A stretch of 8,031 nucleotides of DNA from Marinosulfonomonas sp. PRT-SC04 (GTDB taxonomy: Bacteria > Pseudomonadota > Alphaproteobacteria > Rhodobacterales > Rhodobacteraceae). The translations under genes were made by a program, and so were the position numbers. The stretch is taken from NCBI GenBank assembly GCA_001321835.1, contig JPUR01000203.1, forward strand, positions 1 through 8,031. The letters are read 5' to 3'. Below the pieces are notes generated by a model. The model saw nothing but the letters and a program-made list of their open reading frames with translations, searched no databases and was not told where the DNA came from. This document shows, piece after piece, positions 5,093 to 8,031 of this stretch. Each line of letters starts with the position of its first letter. Position 1 is the stretch's first letter.

Positions 5093-6130
5093 CTTTTGTT
5101 CTGTTTCCGTGCTGCTCAACATCCGTTTCCGCTTGGCTGCGCGGCTGTAATGTTCGACCTCGGACAAGCTCTCATGGCCAGTCCATGCAGCGATTTGGTG
5201 GGTTGTCGCACCATTTTCAGCAAGTGTTATGGCCCGTGACTTTCTTAACCCGTGTGCGCTTTTCCCAGAAATGCCTGCATTCCGCGTCGCCTTGGCAAAC
5301 CACTGGGATGCCCCTTTGTGTGATCTACTGGATCCAAAGGATGTGACAATGAATGTCATATGCTTTGTAGGCCTCTCGGAAATCGCAGTGTGTAAGTGGA
5401 TTAAGTCACTTTGGTTGGCAAAATTGGGCAGGGCACGGTCAAACGGGATCGAAACCTCGCCGCCTGTTTTTTGTTGTCTGAATGTGATCCAGCCATCGCT
5501 GCTCACCATTCCAGCCCCCAAACAGATGGCATCTGACATTCTGGCTCCCGTCCAGCATATCAACTCGAAGGCCATCCGTTCGGGGGTTTCATACCCATAG
5601 TGTTTTCTGAATTTGGCTATGTCCGAGGCATCCCAAGGCAAATGGCCCAGCGTGACTGCCGCTCGTATCGCCTTGATGCCTTCGGTTGGGGTGTCGTCTC
5701 GAAGTAGTCCTATATTGGCATCGCACACCCCGCGCCACGCTTTCAGGCGTTTGTTGGCCGCATTTGGCTCCAGCTTTGATAGGTCGCTCAAAACGTGTGA
5801 TTTGCTGATTGTTTTGAAGGGGACATGCCCAGCTTTGGCCACCAGCTTTTTGCACTCCCGTCGCATAAGTGAGGCGTAAGAGGTGCTGAATGATTTGAAG
5901 TTTGGAGATTTTAGATAATTTTGAATCGCGGCTTCTAGGGATGCCTGCCCGTTCCGCTTGGCAACTGGCGCGGATTGGCTCGCCTCCAGATATGCTGCGA
6001 GGAACTCGGGGTCATTCTCTGGCAGATTGGGCAGCTTAATGCCTGACGCGCGGTGATAGACGTATTCTATGCCGCCCGAATTATAGCGCTTCAAGCCCCT
6101 CAATTGAATGCCTCGTCGGCTTCCTTGCAA
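5069..6130 (-). CDS. Tyrosine recombinase / phage-type integrase
   Basis: A 353-residue site-specific recombinase expected to insert and excise the element at the neighbouring tRNA-Arg. The N-terminal part (about 1-60) is a short basic arm-type region and residues about 62-130 form a SAM-like core-binding domain. The catalytic domain shows the full set: Arg197 in TGARMSDA, Lys221 in QQKTGGEV, His293 and Arg296 in SAHGLRKSRA, His319 in TGHESL and the nucleophile Tyr328 in EVEHYSRAA. All are in correct order and spacing, so the enzyme looks intact. I take TTG at 6130 as the start because GGAGG lies seven bases upstream of it and no ATG or GTG nearby is as well placed. This start overlaps the upstream excisionase-like gene by 31 bp, which suggests translational coupling. 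The C-terminal tail (TETEQKLSKSSDP) is low in structure. Confidence 0.94.
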   Translation of the reverse strand: MQGSRRGIQLRGLKRYNSGGIEYVYHRASGIKLPNLPENDPEFLAAYLEASQSAPVAKRNGQASLEAAIQNYLKSPNFKSFSTSYASLMRRECKKLVAKAGHVPFKTISKSHVLSDLSKLEPNAANKRLKAWRGVCDANIGLLRDDTPTEGIKAIRAAVTLGHLPWDASDIAKFRKHYGYETPERMAFELICWTGARMSDAICLGAGMVSSDGWITFRQQKTGGEVSIPFDRALPNFANQSDLIHLHTAISERPTKHMTFIVTSFGSSRSHKGASQWFAKATRNAGISGKSAHGLRKSRAITLAENGATTHQIAAWTGHESLSEVEHYSRAAKRKRMLSSTETEQKLSKSSDP

Positions 6131-6327
6131 TTTATATCCTCCGGTTGGCCCTCATAAGGCAGATTGTCGGCATGTGCGTCAAGGTCGGCCTTGTCATAGA
6201 CCCTTTTCGCGCCCAGTTCTCTCCTGGGGATTCCAAGAGTGCGCAGCATACTTTCAGACACGCCAAGATAGTGCGCAGCCACAGGTGCGGGCATCAGTCT
6301 TGGAGGGAAATCACGGTGCGCTGGCAT
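6100..6327 (-). CDS. Excisionase-like small helix-turn-helix DNA-binding protein
   Basis: A 75-residue protein with a MerR/AlpA/excisionase-type winged helix at about 10-52: RLMPAPVAAHYLGVSESMLRTLGI forms the HTH, and RRELGAKRVYDKADLDAHAD the wing and following helix. That motif, together with its position directly upstream of and overlapping the integrase, suggests a recombination directionality factor and/or regulator of the integrase. I choose ATG 6327, which lies four bases past the upstream gene's stop and yields a protein starting just before the HTH. In-frame starts at 6372 (ATG) and 6384 (TTG) are possible but would overlap the upstream gene more and lack a ribosome site. The acidic C-terminal tail (EGQPEDINCKEADEAFN) is unassigned. 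Confidence 0.75.
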   Translation of the reverse strand: MPAHRDFPPRLMPAPVAAHYLGVSESMLRTLGIPRRELGAKRVYDKADLDAHADNLPYEGQPEDINCKEADEAFN

Positions 6328-6331
6328 GGCC

Positions 6332-6559
6332 TCATACGCCCCGCTTGGTTGGTGCAAGGCGCATGAGGCCATGAATGGCGACAAATACCGCGCTTAGGGT
6401 TAATTCGCCTGAGGTGGTTAGCGGCGCGGCGGCAACTGCCTTGAGGGCTTCTTCAAGGGCTGCGTTGTGGTCGCATGCTGACATGGCCTTGAGTCGGATG
6501 CCGTTGCGGGGGTCAATTTCAGCGTGTTGGCACATTGAGCACCTACCTGTTAAACACAT
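6332..6559 (-). CDS. Hypothetical small protein with an N-terminal CxxC pair
   Basis: A 75-residue protein I do not recognise. The N-terminal MCLTGRCSMCQHAEIDPRNG contains CxxC plus an adjacent His (CSMCQH) and an earlier Cys, which might bind a metal. The rest is mostly helical, with ALEEALKAVAAAPLTTSGELTLSAVFVAIHGLMRL. I choose ATG 6559 because GAGGTG lies five bases upstream. The alternative ATG at 6586 has no ribosome site and would overlap the preceding gene more. From 6559 it overlaps the DUF5131 gene by 10 bp and ends four bases before the excisionase-like start, so it sits inside a tightly packed transcription unit. Confidence 0.6.
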   Translation of the reverse strand: MCLTGRCSMCQHAEIDPRNGIRLKAMSACDHNAALEEALKAVAAAPLTTSGELTLSAVFVAIHGLMRLAPTKRGV

Positions 6560-7566
6560 CCCGTCACCTCTGGCATTTCGTTCCATTCGCGCCCGTCAAG
6601 CAGGCGACCGGCTGCGGCTTTGCCGACGCGCTTCATAATTACATCACCCTTTCGGAAATGCCCGTCCGGCTCACGGTTGAATTGAACAAAGCGGACCTTA
6701 TCTTTGCGCATTTCACCGCCTAAATCGCCGCCCGCTTTAGGCTTGTGCGACGTCCATTCCCCCCATTGCTTGAAGAAAAACGGCGCACCAGCTGCCACGC
6801 ATTGATCGCGCAAGGCTCGCGCCCAGTCGGGGTGCATCGGTCTGGCCTTTGGGCCGGACTCGCCACCGCAGATTACCCAGTCGAGTTTGGCGGTCGGAAT
6901 CCGATCATATCCAGTTTCCGTGCCGATCACCTTTTCGCCTTTAAGCGCATCAATGGTATCTGGGAAAACGCGGCGATCAGGGAAGCTGCGTTTTCCCAAT
7001 GACATCAAGGTCAAATCAATCGGCCCCTGCATCGGCTCAATTGACAGGCCCACCCACGGGATGCCCAGCCGTTCCTTGAGGTCCAGCAGCTTTGGAATAT
7101 CGCGGTCGGCCTCGGCTTGGTTCACTACTGTGATCATCAGCCCGACCCAATGCGGCCACCCATTCGACGTCCATATCGCGGGGGTCATTTTTTCGACATT
7201 GCCGATACGCTTAGTCAAAAGCTGGATGCGAGTATTTGGCGCGACCACCATGTGTGTGAAGGCTTCCCGCCGCCATTCTGGATCAACAGCATTGTCGAAC
7301 ACATCAGACAGGCTTGAACAAAACACATTCGGCCAGTGACCATTTTCGGCTTTGAAGGCTTCGGCGTCCTGATTGATCTTGCGCAGCTTGGGAATGCCAT
7401 TCTTAACCTTGCGCCGCGGCGCACCGGCACCCCAATGAGATCCGCCAGTAAAGCGCACGTCACGGGCTTCGGCATAGCAGTTGTCACAGCCGGGGCCCAC
7501 CTTCTGACAGCCTTCCCAGAAATTGACGGTGTAATCGGTCCATTGGATTTTTGTAGTTTTGGTCAT
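6550..7566 (-). CDS. DUF5131 family protein (phage Gp37/Gp68-like)
   Basis: A 338-residue protein of the DUF5131 (Gp37/Gp68, COG4422) family, common in phages and integrated elements; its reaction is not established. The N-terminal signature is complete: KIQWTDYTVNFWEGCQKVGP, with cysteines 20, 27 and 30 (C-x6-C-x2-C, ending GCDNCYAE). Other family-typical segments are SSLSDVFDNAVDPEWR, IQLLTKRIGNV, WVGLMITVVNQ, WVGLSIEPMQGPIDL, WVICGGESGPKARPMHPDW and FFFKQWGEW near the C-terminus. The cysteine cluster and the repeated beta-strand/helix pattern suggest a metal- or Fe-S-binding TIM-barrel-like enzyme with some likeness to radical SAM proteins; that is inference. The start ATG 7566 overlaps the upstream stop as ATGA, with TGAGG seven or so bases before it. 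No truncation is visible. Confidence 0.88.
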   Translation of the reverse strand: MTKTTKIQWTDYTVNFWEGCQKVGPGCDNCYAEARDVRFTGGSHWGAGAPRRKVKNGIPKLRKINQDAEAFKAENGHWPNVFCSSLSDVFDNAVDPEWRREAFTHMVVAPNTRIQLLTKRIGNVEKMTPAIWTSNGWPHWVGLMITVVNQAEADRDIPKLLDLKERLGIPWVGLSIEPMQGPIDLTLMSLGKRSFPDRRVFPDTIDALKGEKVIGTETGYDRIPTAKLDWVICGGESGPKARPMHPDWARALRDQCVAAGAPFFFKQWGEWTSHKPKAGGDLGGEMRKDKVRFVQFNREPDGHFRKGDVIMKRVGKAAAGRLLDGREWNEMPEVTGCV

Positions 7567-7871
7567 GATATTGCCTCATTGGCCGCTAAAATGGCTTTGC
7601 GTTCGTTGTGGTCCGCGTACCAAAAGCTGCGGTATTTTCTCTTGACGGCATTGAATTGCAAATCGCAGGCTTCGATTGCGCCACGATTGACTGCGGTCTC
7701 TCGCAGATCGGTGCTGATCATAAAGTGAGGGTGATTTTGTGGCGCTAAGCGTTCGCGGTTCACACCAAGGGCATCGGCCATTTCCAACAGTTCGACCATG
7801 CTGTCGGCGATCATGTGACACATGGGCCTCTGGCTAAGGGGGTGCTTGGGGCTGTCTACATAAACGGGCAT
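7563..7871 (-). CDS. DUF4031 domain-containing protein
   Basis: A 102-residue protein. Its N-terminal two thirds match the DUF4031 pattern by eye: MPVYVDSPKH, then RPMCHMIADSMVELLEMADALG, then NHPHFMISTDLRETAVNRGAIEA. Conserved Asp and His residues (D6, H19, D23, H47, H49) could form a metal or catalytic site, but no activity is established that I know of. The C-terminal third (LQFNAVKRKYRSFWYADHNERKAILAANEA) is basic/aromatic and may be element-specific. ATG 7871 is preceded by GAGGAA at good spacing. Its stop overlaps the DUF5131 start by four bases (ATGA), so the two proteins are probably translationally coupled. Confidence 0.8.
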   Translation of the reverse strand: MPVYVDSPKHPLSQRPMCHMIADSMVELLEMADALGVNRERLAPQNHPHFMISTDLRETAVNRGAIEACDLQFNAVKRKYRSFWYADHNERKAILAANEAIS

Positions 7872-7886
7872 TGCGAGTTCCTCATT

Positions 7887-8031
7887 TCAATTCTTACCTT
7901 GCAGGCGGCGCATCCGGCGGATGCAGCGGCTCATTATCAATTGGCGCTCGGACACTAGGCCGCTCTTGCGGTGGTTGATGCGGTTGATGCGCGCTTGAAG
8001 TTTGGCCAAGCGCCGCAATTCAATTTCGTTC
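7887..8031 (-). CDS. Hypothetical basic protein, C-terminal 47 residues (5' partial)
   Basis: The minus-strand frame is open from the window edge (first full codon at 8030-8028) to TGA at 7889-7887. The visible residues are strongly basic and helical, with NEIELRRLAKLQARINRINH, then a turn, then RQLIMSRCIRRMRRLQGKN. This suggests a nucleic-acid-binding or coiled-coil tail. The stop is 15 bp before the DUF4031 ATG, and the DUF4031 ribosome site lies between them, fitting one operon. I cannot assign a family from this fragment. Confidence 0.6.
   Translation of the reverse strand, partial: NEIELRRLAKLQARINRINHRKSGLVSERQLIMSRCIRRMRRLQGKN

Noticed and set aside
5229..5600. A 123-codon plus-strand frame within the integrase region
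   Set aside because: Antisense shadow; the minus strand encodes an integrase with all catalytic residues.
6887..7339. Plus-strand frames opposite the DUF5131 gene
   Set aside because: No domain, ribosome site or sensible composition, while the opposite strand has a complete family match.

Overview
The window looks like chromosomal DNA of an alphaproteobacterium, most likely of the Rhodobacterales (Roseobacter/Rhodobacter type). The reasons are the NDUFS4-type accessory subunit of complex I, the protein-level character of UvrB and cytochrome b561, and moderately GC-rich coding sequence. This placement is by inspection only; no database search was run.

Layout. (1) Positions 1-514 are the right end of an IS3-family insertion sequence: the C-terminal part of its DDE transposase, then a terminal inverted repeat ending in ...TTCA. 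(2) Positions 515-3417, all on the minus strand, hold a MarR-family regulator gene, then uvrB, then a small unknown gene. uvrB is broken by one extra base in a seven-G run (seven C in the gene). The unknown gene has lost its 3' end to the IS, whose terminal bases supply its stop codon. (3) Divergent from marR is a cytochrome b561 gene (3523-4086) carrying an exact in-frame 30-bp tandem duplication. The marR/b561 intergenic region contains two tandem 14-bp palindromes and three TGCAA half-sites spaced exactly 15 bp apart, a good candidate for the MarR operator. (4) Positions 4087-4475 have no clear protein gene. They hold a small ORF with a good ribosome site, a C-rich octamer-repeat block enclosed by an interrupted inverted repeat, and a palindromic leader before the next gene. 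(5) Next come the NDUFS4-like gene (4476-4787) and tRNA-Arg(UCU) (4945-5021, CCA encoded).

(6) From just past the tRNA to the window end, every gene is on the minus strand and has the look of an integrated element (prophage or genomic island). In transcription order these are a partial basic protein, a DUF4031 protein, a DUF5131 (phage Gp37/Gp68-like) protein, a small CxxC protein, an excisionase-like helix-turn-helix protein and a tyrosine recombinase. The genes overlap or nearly touch, so they probably form one polycistronic unit. The integrase ends next to the tRNA 3' end, the classic position for an element that uses a tRNA gene as its attachment site. The other end of the element lies outside the window.

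Functionally, the left half is core genome (DNA repair, respiration, translation) showing recent damage: an IS insertion, a homopolymer frameshift and a tandem duplication. The right half is a mobile element. I see no complete, clearly new defence or biosynthetic system. The most interesting candidates are the DUF4031-DUF5131 pair, the phased MarR operator array and the G-quadruplex-prone repeat block.
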